Source: an uncultured Bacteriovoracaceae bacterium (GTDB lineage Bacteria > Bdellovibrionota > Bacteriovoracia > Bacteriovoracales > Bacteriovoracaceae). Taken from it: a stretch of 36,035 nt of DNA. The notes beneath the pieces are model-generated. The model saw only the letters and a program-made list of their open reading frames with translations. It was not told the DNA's origin and searched no databases. The stretch spans positions 1-36,035 of the forward strand of contig CALHLC010000059.1 in NCBI GenBank assembly GCA_938034385.1, given 5' to 3'. Position numbers and translations under genes: made by a program. This document shows, in pieces, positions 24,269 through 32,237 of the stretch. Position 1 is the stretch's first letter. Each line of letters starts with the position of its first letter.

Positions 24269-24437
24269 CTTTAACCTTCAATAATTCTTTTTGTAGAAGT
24301 TCTATTGATTCAAGAGCGACCTTAATGAATTCATTTTTAAGAACAATATCATCAATCTCATCTGCAATTTTTAAACTGTGTTTGATTGAGCTGAGATTTC
24401 CCTTTAAATCATGGATATTGATAGAATCTGCAATCAT
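24261..24437 (-). CDS. 58-residue protein with a histidine-kinase-like H-box (candidate phosphotransfer protein)
   Basis: A short gene between the response regulator and the nucleosidase. AGAGGAGG lies six bases before the ATG at 24437. The ATG overlaps the regulator's stop as ATGA, and its stop overlaps the nucleosidase start by eight bases. Residues 6-19 read INIHDLKGNLSSIK: His9 in an HDLK context, like HDIK in the nearby kinase (His157). The rest (IADEIDDIVLKNEFIKVALESIELLQKELLK) is amphipathic helix, so the whole could form a two-helix hairpin like a DHp domain. A free-standing DHp/HPt would complete a His-Asp-His-Asp relay. Function is inferred; reality of the gene is well supported by the ribosome site and overlaps. 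Confidence 0.75.
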   Translation of the reverse strand: MIADSINIHDLKGNLSSIKHSLKIADEIDDIVLKNEFIKVALESIELLQKELLKVKDE

Positions 24438-25795
24438 CGGAAACCTCCTCTGTTTACAAATGCTTCTCTATTTAGATTGTATTTCTTATAGAAATTACAA
24501 AGATTACTTGAAGAAATATGCAGCATGTTTGAAGCGTCTTTGGTAACACCCGTGGATTTCTCAAGTGCTTTTACAATTGCTTGTTTTTGAAGTTCATCAA
24601 TGACAAACTTAAGTCCATATTTTTCAATAAGTTTGAACTGAGAATGAGATAACTTGATCTCTCGGACTCTATCTTCTTTGAACTCAATATCAGTATGATC
24701 AATAAGGGTTAGCTCTTTAAGCTCCCAAGATTTAATAAGGGCCTTAAGCTGTCTTGAATTTTGAGGCCAATCATAACTTGTAAGTTTATTAATGGCCTTC
24801 TCTGTTAAGGCCATCTTGATAGTGCAATCCTTCATGAAATGATCGATTTGTAGTTCTATATCTTTTTTTCTTTCATTTAGTGGAGGAATGCGAAGATTAT
24901 AATAATCGATTCTTCCATAGAGATCTCTTTTAAAAGTTCCAGCATTTACAAGCTCCAGTAGATCCACGCTGGATGCAGCAATGAGTTTAAAGTCGGAGAA
25001 AAGTTCTTTTTCTGATCCTAAAGGAGAATAGATTTTTTCATCTATTACTTTTAAAAGTTTTTGCTGGGCCTTTAATGAAAGAGTATGAATTTCATCGAGA
25101 AACAATACTCCTCCATCAGCCAATTCAAAAATTCCTTTTTTATCATTAATTGCCCCTGTGAAAGATCCTTTCACATGCCCAAAAAGTTCAGACTCCAAGA
25201 GGTTGTCACTGAATTGAGAGCAGTTGACTGACTTGAAGGGTGTATCTTGCTCTGGAAACCATGATTCATAAAGAAACTTTGCAATAGTTGTTTTTCCAAC
25301 TCCTGTTGGCCCAGAGATTAAAATAGGAATGTCATGATTGGGATTTACGGTGAGATTTAGAATTGATTGAATAAGTTTTTGATCTTGAGTTTTAAATTTT
25401 TTTAAGAGCCTTATTTTTTGGAGTGAGTTATCCTTATGAGAAAAATGATATTTGTTAAAAACTTGTCCAATTCCTTCTCTTATTCGATCTTTATTAAGAT
25501 AACTCTTAGCTCCAAGAGTATAGCAATTTCTAAAAATTTCGTTTTTATCCATGCTGCTTATAACAACGGGATAAACAGAAGACTCTTTAGCTTGCTTTAT
25601 AACCTCATAGCCTTCAAGTTTTCCTTTGTAGTAGAGGTCTATAAAAGCAATATCGTATTTTCTATTTCTTAATTCTATTAATGCGCTTTCTTTCGAGTCA
25701 CAAGTGGTAACAAGTCCTCTTGAATTGCATTCATGCGAAATAATTTTTTGCCACCTTTGTTCGTCATCAACAATAAGGATTTTTAAATTTTTCAT
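24434..25795 (-). CDS. Sigma54-dependent response regulator (NtrC/LuxO type)
   Basis: 453 residues in the standard three parts. Receiver, 1-120: ILIVDDEQRW (Asp10/11), FIDLYYKG (phospho-acceptor Asp53), SYLNKD (Lys102). AAA+ domain, about 135-365: SGPTGVGKTT (Walker A, 161-170), ELFGHVKGSFTGA (the sigma54-contact loop as GSFTGA), GGVLFLDEIHTLS (Walker B), RDLYGRIDYY. C-terminal Fis-type HTH: IVKALEKSTGVTKDASNMLHISSSNLCNFYKKY. It should act as an enhancer-binding activator. It is divergent from the conjugation operon, whose leader holds a sigma54 promoter and palindromes, so it is the probable activator of transfer. First gene of the five-gene signalling operon. Confidence 0.94.
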   Translation of the reverse strand: MKNLKILIVDDEQRWQKIISHECNSRGLVTTCDSKESALIELRNRKYDIAFIDLYYKGKLEGYEVIKQAKESSVYPVVISSMDKNEIFRNCYTLGAKSYLNKDRIREGIGQVFNKYHFSHKDNSLQKIRLLKKFKTQDQKLIQSILNLTVNPNHDIPILISGPTGVGKTTIAKFLYESWFPEQDTPFKSVNCSQFSDNLLESELFGHVKGSFTGAINDKKGIFELADGGVLFLDEIHTLSLKAQQKLLKVIDEKIYSPLGSEKELFSDFKLIAASSVDLLELVNAGTFKRDLYGRIDYYNLRIPPLNERKKDIELQIDHFMKDCTIKMALTEKAINKLTSYDWPQNSRQLKALIKSWELKELTLIDHTDIEFKEDRVREIKLSHSQFKLIEKYGLKFVIDELQKQAIVKALEKSTGVTKDASNMLHISSSNLCNFYKKYNLNREAFVNRGGFR

Positions 25796-25820
25796 TGGGA
25801 TAATATTTACAAGTTTAAAT

Positions 25821-25864
25821 ATGAAAATTCATTTTTAATTAACTTACATTCATAAAAAATGAAT
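25821..25864. promoter_or_regulatory. ATTCAT/ATGAAT palindromes, probable enhancer sites for the sigma54 activator
   Basis: ATTCAT-AAAAA-ATGAAT (25848-25864) is a perfect palindrome. ATGAA-AA-TTCAT (25821-25832) is a second. ATTCATTTTT (25827-25836) and AAAAATGAAT (25855-25864) also pair over the whole region. They lie about 125-165 bases before the expected sigma54 start, the usual distance for activator sites, and close to the activator's own start codon, so autoregulation is possible. Confidence 0.55.
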
Positions 25865-25960
25865 CCATTGGGCAATAAGTTTAAATAATAAATATTTGAA
25901 AAATTCTTTAACTATTCAATTTCTAAAGGATCATAAAATTAATGCAATTCAGCTTAAAAA

Positions 25961-25976
25961 TGGCCTCATTCCTGCA
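25961..25976 (+). promoter_or_regulatory. Sigma54 (-24/-12) promoter of the conjugation operon
   Basis: TGGCCTCATTCCTGCA matches the sigma54 consensus: TGGC at the -24 end and TGC[A/T] at the -12 end with correct spacing. The transcript should begin near 25987, giving a leader of about 38 bases before the first gene. A sigma54-type activator is encoded immediately upstream on the other strand. Confidence 0.75.
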
Positions 25977-26024
25977 TATTAGTCCAACTCAAATTTAAAA
26001 ATTGTTCATCACAAAGGAGAAAGA

Positions 26025-26222
26025 ATGGACGCACATGATCACACTTTTCACATCGAATCAAAACCAAAACAAAAAACTAAAAAGAAAAATGAAGACCTCA
26101 ATAGGCTTAAAAAGTATCTAAACTCTTTTTCGTTTTCTGATTATGAAATTGAAAGGGAGGAGTATCGAAGTTTTCAATCAAATATAAACGATTACTTATA
26201 TTTCGATATGTTGAAAATTTAA
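26025..26222 (+). CDS. Small charged protein, first gene of the conjugation operon
   Basis: 65 residues, no signal peptide or membrane segment. His-rich start (MDAHDHTFHI), a Lys-rich patch (KPKQKTKKK), then an acidic/aromatic helix-like tail (SFSDYEIEREEYRSF, NDYLYFDML). An excellent ribosome site (AAAGGAG) precedes the ATG, and the sigma54 promoter lies just upstream. No family is recognised. Its position suggests a regulatory or accessory role in transfer. Confidence 0.7.
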   Translation: MDAHDHTFHIESKPKQKTKKKNEDLNRLKKYLNSFSFSDYEIEREEYRSFQSNINDYLYFDMLKI

Positions 26223-26252
26223 CTTTAGAAAAGCTACTTCAAGGAGGAAAGC

Positions 26253-26372
26253 ATGGAAAAAAAGCTAAGAGAGCTAGAAGAATTCGTTTTTGTTTCATTG
26301 GATGAATTAAGCGGATACTTCACTGTTACGAATCATATTTTTAATAAAGGGAGTTATTTTATATGTATTTAA
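26253..26372 (+). CDS. Very small protein, 39 residues, coupled to the following lipoprotein gene
   Basis: The ATG at 26253 follows AAGGAGG by five bases, one of the best ribosome sites in the window. The peptide (MEKKLRELEEF start, SGYFTV, NHIFNKG) is not recognised. Its last ten bases overlap the start of the large lipoprotein gene, and the GGGAG site of that gene lies inside it. It may be a leader peptide that couples translation rather than a stable protein. Confidence 0.5.
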   Translation: MEKKLRELEEFVFVSLDELSGYFTVTNHIFNKGSYFICI

Positions 26373-27988
26373 TTTTAAGTTTATTTTTAATGATGTCTTG
26401 CTCATTTGAAAATACTGAGCAGAAAGTTGATAAATCAAAAGAATTAATGGCTATGGACAGTGATGGTGATCAGGTTTCTGATTATGATGAAATCAGACAG
26501 GGAACGAACCGGTACGTAGCAAACCTTGTTATAGAAAAACCTGAAATCAAAAATCTAAGTTTGAAACTTGAGTACAAAGTGGAGGGTAGTGAAAAAGTAA
26601 AAACTTATTCAAAGAATTTTGATAAGATCAAGTTAATAGATTTTCAAAAAGAGCTACTTTCTTATGCTCATCATGAGCATGGGAATTACCTTGTAAATCA
26701 GCTTTTAGATCCTCATAAGGATTCTTTCAGAATTGATTTAAAAACCTCTGATAGGCTCAGTCTTAAGATTGATTCTAAAAGGTTGTCAGAAGTTGAAACG
26801 GAAACTATTTCAGTTGTTTTTAAAGGAGAACTTAAAAACTTTGAGAAAGGACAAGTTTTTGAGATTTTTCTTGGAAATAGTTATATCGGAGCAATTGAAA
26901 GTAAAAAATTTGAAATTGTTACTACCGTTGAAGATTTTATTACCCTTTTAGGGAAAGGAGAAAATCTTTACCTGAGGGTTGCTGATTTCAAAATAGGAGA
27001 TAAAACCTATCCTGAATTTAAAAGGGCCCTTCTTCAAAATTCAAGGTTGATCGCAATTAGCTATCCTCATAAAAGAGTAGAGTATTTTGTTTCAAAGAAG
27101 ATTAAAAATCTAAAAGATGGATTTAAGCAGATTTTTTCTAAAACCTATACTGGAGAAGATGATAAAATTACTAGACTTGGCTCTCAGGTGATTAATGATT
27201 ATCAAGGCTTCGTTACAGCCGCCATTGGAAACCCTTATGAGAGCTTGAATTCAGAAGTTCGGGTGTCATTAGTTGATAGATTAGACTCCAGGATGAAGTC
27301 AGATGCCCAAGGTGTAGTTTCTAGTACCTACTCAGAATCAAAACATTTTTTAGGGATTATCGATCGGAACTCAAGCTTTAAGCTTATGCTCAGAGTCTAT
27401 AATCAAAATGGTAGTTGGTATAATAGGAAAGTTTTTGATTATTCTAATAAAAAATGTCCTAGGACAGGATGTTATCCTTGGGATAAGGCTATTAGGTGTA
27501 CTTACGAAATTTTAAAATCTAAAAAAATTGCATCGACATTATCTTTAAAAGCAGGAAGCAGTCATGAACTTCATTACTTTTCTCTCGAAGTAAATAATAA
27601 GAGATACAACTTAAGAGATGTTTTAAAAGAAAAGCGTGCTCGTTTTAAAATTGTTAATTCCAAAGAAGCTGTTATTGAGTTTGATGATTTTGAACATTTT
27701 TTTGATGGAGATGAAACAAGCGAGTTAAAGCTCATTGTTCGAGGTGCAAAAAAAGTATTCTGGGAAGGGTTGAGAGTTGCAAGATTTAAAGGCCAAATAA
27801 CTTGCTTACTTGGAACGAGTGATCTTATGGCACGGTCTAAGTCTAAACTTGCTCCAACATCTGTGAATTATGGATTCATCAGAAAGGCCCTTAAACTACC
27901 AAACTCAAGGATTGCAAAGAAAAGAACTGTAAGTCTTCAAAGAAACATCGGATATTCCTTTGAACTAAAAGGGGCTATTCATGAGTAG
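26363..27988 (+). CDS. Large lipoprotein with an EF-hand-like calcium loop, T4SS-associated
   Basis: 541 residues. A short signal ends in LMMSC (lipid Cys13; Met at -3 is unusual). Residues 32-43, DSDGDQVSDYDE, form a calcium-binding loop of the thrombospondin type-3/EF-hand kind just after the membrane anchor. The long remainder is beta-rich, with a Cys-containing segment (NKKCPRTGCYPWDKAIRC) near 370-388 and a late Cys in QITCLLGT. No family is recognised. It leads the structural genes of the secretion operon and overlaps the VirB2-like gene by eight bases, so a role in the outer-membrane complex, cell contact or mating-pair formation is plausible but unproven. Confidence 0.7.
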   Translation: MYLILSLFLMMSCSFENTEQKVDKSKELMAMDSDGDQVSDYDEIRQGTNRYVANLVIEKPEIKNLSLKLEYKVEGSEKVKTYSKNFDKIKLIDFQKELLSYAHHEHGNYLVNQLLDPHKDSFRIDLKTSDRLSLKIDSKRLSEVETETISVVFKGELKNFEKGQVFEIFLGNSYIGAIESKKFEIVTTVEDFITLLGKGENLYLRVADFKIGDKTYPEFKRALLQNSRLIAISYPHKRVEYFVSKKIKNLKDGFKQIFSKTYTGEDDKITRLGSQVINDYQGFVTAAIGNPYESLNSEVRVSLVDRLDSRMKSDAQGVVSSTYSESKHFLGIIDRNSSFKLMLRVYNQNGSWYNRKVFDYSNKKCPRTGCYPWDKAIRCTYEILKSKKIASTLSLKAGSSHELHYFSLEVNNKRYNLRDVLKEKRARFKIVNSKEAVIEFDDFEHFFDGDETSELKLIVRGAKKVFWEGLRVARFKGQITCLLGTSDLMARSKSKLAPTSVNYGFIRKALKLPNSRIAKKRTVSLQRNIGYSFELKGAIHE

Positions 27989-28232
27989 AGTGCTTCTATT
28001 AATTTCAACACCAGTATTTGCAAGATCTATTAAGGGAACCATCGATAATATGGGCCAAGAGTCTCTAAGCCTAGGGCTTGCTTTATCAATTCTTGGAATT
28101 GCAGTAGGGGCTGCAAGTCTTATGTTTGGGAAACAAGATGCTACTCAAAAAATAGTAAGGGCAGTTATGGCAATTGTTTTATTTTCTGGGGCACCAGCTT
28201 TAGTGAGCTTTATCAAAGGATTAGTTCGATGA
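27981..28232 (+). CDS. VirB2/TrbC-like pilin
   Basis: 83 residues. A short hydrophobic leader (MSRVLLLISTPVFA) precedes a small protein with two hydrophobic helices (LGLALSILGIAVGAASLMF, AVMAIVLFSGAPALVSFI) separated by a short basic loop (GKQDATQKIVR). That is the layout of VirB2/TrbC major pilins. The VirB3-like gene follows with an ATGA overlap, the usual order. Confidence 0.75.
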   Translation: MSRVLLLISTPVFARSIKGTIDNMGQESLSLGLALSILGIAVGAASLMFGKQDATQKIVRAVMAIVLFSGAPALVSFIKGLVR

Positions 28233-28471
28233 GGAAGTTTCCAAAGTCTTTGACGAATTCTCCCAAATTTCTAGGGTTAGACTTGATAGATTTATCTGTA
28301 TTGGCGTTAGCAATTGTTCTTCCGCAGATATTTTTCATGAACAATATTTTTATAAGCTTGGGTTGCTTTCTATTCATTAAGCTAGGAAGGCATATTCTTG
28401 ATATCGAATCAATCTTAAAAGGATTTGAGATTAAGTTTAGAGAGATAGGCCCTTACTCGGAGGATCAGTAA
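28229..28471 (+). CDS. VirB3/TrbD-like inner-membrane protein
   Basis: 80 residues with two adjacent membrane segments (LIDLSVLALAIVLPQIFFM, IFISLGCFLFIKLGRHIL) after a short basic N-terminus and before a charged tail. The size, topology and location between the pilin and VirB4 are those of VirB3/TrbD. It ends TAATG, sharing one base with virB4. Confidence 0.7.
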   Translation: MRKFPKSLTNSPKFLGLDLIDLSVLALAIVLPQIFFMNNIFISLGCFLFIKLGRHILDIESILKGFEIKFREIGPYSEDQ

Positions 28472-30339
28472 TGATCCTCCCTTTTAAAATATCAGGAAGC
28501 CATGTAGTTGATTTGAAAGAGAATACCACTCAATGCTTTAAAGTTAATCCGATAGATAATTCTATCTATTCTCTTGAAAAACTTCAGAGTATTTACGAGC
28601 AGTATGAAAGTGATTTGAGAGAGAATCAAGAGGTTTTAAAGTTCTTTTACTTTAATAGGTCTGCTTATCTCAACTCGGTAGAGAATATTAGTTTTAATTC
28701 TATTTCTGTTAAAGAGGTAAATGCAGACGAAGTTTTAAAAAGCTATCTAGGCGATTACAAAAAGAATATTGAGTTCAAAGAGCATTTTTACAGAATAGAT
28801 AATCAATACACTTCAATTATTCACCTTAAGTCTTTTGAAGAAGTTGAAATCTGCACCCTTGAAGACTTTGATTTTGTTTTAAATTTAAAACCAGTTGATA
28901 AGCAGAAAACAATTTCAAAGCTAGATCTCAGAAGAAGGTTACATTTCTCAAATCTTTTTAAAGATTTAAAGGATATTGATAGTGAGAGTTCATTTAGTGA
29001 ATCTGAAGAGTATCTTGAAAAGGTAAAAAAAGATCAAGATAGATTTTATCAATTTGAGTCCTTTGTGTATGTGCGAGCTTTTGATGTTAAAACCCTGAAT
29101 GAAAAAATTAAAGAAGCTTCTATAGCCTTAAAAAGTAAGCAGATTGAGTTTAAGGTTTTAGGAAAGGATTTATCTTATCACTTTTACTTTAATCTTCCTG
29201 GAGTCATTCCAAGTTTTAAATACTCAAAGATTGCTCCTGTTTCTTTTTTAAGCTCACTTCTTCCTTTAAATCAACCAAAGGTTCATGATTTTGGTTTTGA
29301 ATTAAGGACGAATAAGGAAGGTGAAATCAATTTTAATCTTTTTGATAAAGGATCAACGAATTTTAATGCTTTAATTACAGGCTCTAGTGGCGAAGGAAAA
29401 TCGATGCTTGCGAACAAAATTCTTCTAGAAGAGATAAAAAAAGATACGAGCATTATTATTTTAGATCTTGGTAATTCTTTTAAGAGATTGGTTGATTACC
29501 ATGGTGGAGTAACATTGGATGAGTCTTTTAATCCATTTCAGTTTAAAGATCATAAATATCTATTGGAATTTGTTAAATCAATAATTCCAAATCTCTCTAA
29601 GTTTGATTGCGGGAAGATCTTATCGATTTTGAAGGAAAGCAACTCAATAAACTCATTAGAGAATTTGAAGGATATCCTTCGAGACGTGATTGAAGACATA
29701 GGCTTTCACTTTGAAGAATATGTTGAGCATTTTAACGAAGAGATTCTTGAAAATAAAAAGCTCATGTATGTAGAGCTATCAAAGTATCCAGATAATATTA
29801 AAGGTCCTTTGATAATTTATATTATTGAGTATTTTAAAAACATTCAGGGAAAGAAAATCCTTTTAATGGATGAATCGTGGCAGTTTCTAAAAAATAATGG
29901 TGAATTTATTGCTGAAACTTTTAGAACTCTTCGAAAACTTGAAGGGTCTGCGATTGCTATCTCTCAATCACTTGATGATTTTACTCATCACGATTTAGGG
30001 AAGGTCGTTTTTCAAAACTGCTTTTATCGTTTTAGCTTTAGACAAAAAGTTACTAATCCACCAATAGATGAACACGAAAGAGACTATTTGAAGTCGATAG
30101 CATCGATTAAGGATAAGTATTCTGAATTTGTTCTAAGTGTAGGGGATGAACCGAGAATCTTGAGGTATTACCCAAAAGATTTAGAGTTCATTCTTTTTAA
30201 TAGCTCAAGAAACTTCACCAGAAGAATCGAGAGCTTTATAGAAGGGAAAAAGAATTTCTTTTCTTATAAGAACATTATCAATCAATACAAACATGAATAT
30301 TTCAAAGGAGTGAATATTAATGAAGTATCTTCTAATTAG
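28471..30339 (+). CDS. virB4: VirB4/TraC-family conjugation ATPase
   Basis: 622 residues. The N-terminal half is divergent. The C-terminal ATPase has Walker A LITGSSGEGKSML (301-313), the strand IIILDLGNSFKRLV, Walker B KKILLMDESWQFLKN (461-475), then a TFRTLRKLEGSAIAISQSLDDF block and RFSFRQK. VirB4 powers pilus assembly and substrate transfer at the inner membrane. It is short compared with VirB4 (about 790) or TraC. Its end overlaps the next gene by 20 bases. Confidence 0.9.
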   Translation: MILPFKISGSHVVDLKENTTQCFKVNPIDNSIYSLEKLQSIYEQYESDLRENQEVLKFFYFNRSAYLNSVENISFNSISVKEVNADEVLKSYLGDYKKNIEFKEHFYRIDNQYTSIIHLKSFEEVEICTLEDFDFVLNLKPVDKQKTISKLDLRRRLHFSNLFKDLKDIDSESSFSESEEYLEKVKKDQDRFYQFESFVYVRAFDVKTLNEKIKEASIALKSKQIEFKVLGKDLSYHFYFNLPGVIPSFKYSKIAPVSFLSSLLPLNQPKVHDFGFELRTNKEGEINFNLFDKGSTNFNALITGSSGEGKSMLANKILLEEIKKDTSIIILDLGNSFKRLVDYHGGVTLDESFNPFQFKDHKYLLEFVKSIIPNLSKFDCGKILSILKESNSINSLENLKDILRDVIEDIGFHFEEYVEHFNEEILENKKLMYVELSKYPDNIKGPLIIYIIEYFKNIQGKKILLMDESWQFLKNNGEFIAETFRTLRKLEGSAIAISQSLDDFTHHDLGKVVFQNCFYRFSFRQKVTNPPIDEHERDYLKSIASIKDKYSEFVLSVGDEPRILRYYPKDLEFILFNSSRNFTRRIESFIEGKKNFFSYKNIINQYKHEYFKGVNINEVSSN

Positions 30340-30973
30340 CGTATTAATATCTCTAGGAGTAACTCCCTTCTCCAAGGCATCGATCTTCGGAGAAGAGAAT
30401 ATTACTCTTGGAAAGATATTAGTTACGACCATCAAAGAATTAAATGAACTTGAAAAATTAGTCTCAAATGCTGAAAAGTACACAAAGAAAATCACAGAGT
30501 ATAACGAGCTTGTTCAGGATCATTTATTTAAGGCACAAAGAATCAAGCTTCTTGCAAAAGAGATGACTGAAAAGAGGCAGATTAAGAATCTTTCAGATGT
30601 AAATCACAATATTAGAGAAATTGATTCAACAATTGAAAACATCCAAGGATTAATGAATGAGTACAATAAAAATATTTTTAGAGTTGAAGATATTAAAAAG
30701 GCGCAAGCTCTAACAAGCAACTCTCAAGCTCTTAGAGAAAAACTAGCTCGTCATCAAATTCAAAAGGCATCAAGTGCTAGATCACTAAAGAAGGTAAATC
30801 AAATTACAAGCCAAAATACAGGGCTTATGTTTGAAACCCAACTTCAGATGAAAAAGAATCAAGACCAAATGCTTGTTGAGCTTGCAAGGCATAACAAGCT
30901 TAAAAGTGAGGAGCTTCTTCGAGCAAGGCGAGTAGATCTGTTAAGAAAAAATCTTTATACAGGAGGTGAGTAA
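30320..30973 (+). CDS. VirB5/TrbJ-like exported coiled-coil protein
   Basis: 217 residues with a signal peptide (MKYLLISVLISLGVTPFSKA) and a nearly all-helical, charged mature part with heptad patterning (IKELNELEKLVSNAEKYTKKI; IREIDSTIENIQGLMNEY; MFETQLQMKKNQDQMLVEL). The final QNTGLMFETQLQMKKNQDQM pattern resembles TrbJ/VirB5 endings. AAAGGAG lies nine bases before the ATG. Its position between VirB4 and the VirB6-like gene agrees. Confidence 0.75.
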   Translation: MKYLLISVLISLGVTPFSKASIFGEENITLGKILVTTIKELNELEKLVSNAEKYTKKITEYNELVQDHLFKAQRIKLLAKEMTEKRQIKNLSDVNHNIREIDSTIENIQGLMNEYNKNIFRVEDIKKAQALTSNSQALREKLARHQIQKASSARSLKKVNQITSQNTGLMFETQLQMKKNQDQMLVELARHNKLKSEELLRARRVDLLRKNLYTGGE

Positions 30974-31788
30974 TGGAGGATATTCTTTTAATCTCTGAGC
31001 CTTCAATAGAAAGACTTTTTCAAGAGCTTATCAAAATCTCTAAATGGGCAATCCTTCCAGCATTTTTAATTGCGATGATTAAAGAGTATGCAGGGGATTT
31101 TGATTTTCTGTCAGCTTTAAAGGCGTTGATTATTTCAGTTTTGTTTGTAACTTACTTCCCAAGCTTTCATAAGAAAATGACGAGAGTATCTCTTGAAACT
31201 GCTACTGAGGTTTTAAATAGAATTAGTCCTCACAATAAGTTTTTTGGAGTGGCAAAAAATGAAAAGGAAAATAAATCAATCTTTGAAACTCTTCTTGGAG
31301 GATTTGAAGATTTAGTTGCAAATTTCTTTTACTTTTTATCAAGAATATTTTCATTTCTTTTAAAGCTCATTTATAGCTCAGTTTTTCATCTGACCTATAT
31401 CTTTAGTGGATTCTCTGCTGTTCTTTACTTGGCAGGCTTTAGAGGTTCAATTGGAGGAATGATTAAATCAAGTACGTGGTGCATGGCCTTACCCTTTATT
31501 CTAGTTTGTATTATTTCAATAGTAGGCAATGCGATTGATTTTACTGATTCTTCGGCCCTTAAAGGAATTGAAAAGATTCTATGGTTATTTGGAGTCAATC
31601 TTCTGATGCTTATTGCTCCTGCATTTACCTTTTCATTGATTAAAGATGCAAATATCTCAGCTTCAGGAACGAGTTTTTCAAATCTAAACATGAAAGGTGG
31701 AAGAAATACTTACAAATGGACTCCTATGGCCGCTGGGAAAATGAGATCTATCGGGTCAAGGATTAGATCTATTGGAGTTAGAAGATGA
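30973..31788 (+). CDS. VirB6/TrbL-like polytopic inner-membrane protein
   Basis: 271 residues with about six membrane segments (WAILPAFLIAMI; ALKALIISVLFVTYF; the long stretch 112-155; MALPFILVCIISIVG; LFGVNLLMLIAPAF) and a basic cytoplasmic tail. It starts at TAATG behind GGAGGTGAG. Size, topology and position match VirB6/TrbL, which builds the channel through the inner membrane. Confidence 0.75.
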   Translation: MEDILLISEPSIERLFQELIKISKWAILPAFLIAMIKEYAGDFDFLSALKALIISVLFVTYFPSFHKKMTRVSLETATEVLNRISPHNKFFGVAKNEKENKSIFETLLGGFEDLVANFFYFLSRIFSFLLKLIYSSVFHLTYIFSGFSAVLYLAGFRGSIGGMIKSSTWCMALPFILVCIISIVGNAIDFTDSSALKGIEKILWLFGVNLLMLIAPAFTFSLIKDANISASGTSFSNLNMKGGRNTYKWTPMAAGKMRSIGSRIRSIGVRR

Positions 31789-32237
31789 GTGAGGTGAATT
31801 CTATAGAGGATTTATATGGGAAGAGTCATAAGCTTTATAAGTATGCTTTCTTTATTTCTTTAATAGTTGTTACTCTATTAATTGCTTTGTTTTTCTATCA
31901 AGCAGGAAAGATTGAAAAAAGATACTTTGCTCTTGCCCCTTCACTAGAAAAGATTCCTCCTGTTGAGGCAATTTGTGAAGAGGGTTTCAAGGACATTGTG
32001 ACTGATAAGAATGAATCTGTATTTTTATCTAGTGGAATTCAAGCAATTCTAAAGCAAAGACCTTTTATTATTGATCCTTTTAAAATCAAGTCTCTTGGGA
32101 TGAAAGATGGAAATTGCTTCATCATCTTAATTTCTAAGAAACAGACTTACTTATTTAAAGTTGGATTTATTAAAAACCAATTACTTGGATCAGTTATTGA
32201 TAGTGTCGATCAAATTTCACCAAAGGATATTTTATGA
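31785..32237 (+). CDS. VirB8/TrbF-like bitopic protein, short form
   Basis: 150 residues: a cytoplasmic N-terminus, one membrane helix (AFFISLIVVTLLIALFFY, about 21-38) and a periplasmic domain of about 110 residues. This is the VirB8/TrbF topology and the gene sits in the VirB8 position, but the domain is shorter than the usual 150-200 residues, and I see no decisive motif. It overlaps both neighbours by ATGA. Confidence 0.55.
   Translation: MSEVNSIEDLYGKSHKLYKYAFFISLIVVTLLIALFFYQAGKIEKRYFALAPSLEKIPPVEAICEEGFKDIVTDKNESVFLSSGIQAILKQRPFIIDPFKIKSLGMKDGNCFIILISKKQTYLFKVGFIKNQLLGSVIDSVDQISPKDIL

Noticed and set aside
24247-24546. Open frame of 99 codons on the plus strand
   Set aside because: It lies antisense to the end of the response regulator and to the 58-residue gene, which has a strong ribosome site and coupled overlaps. 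No ribosome site supports the plus-strand frame.
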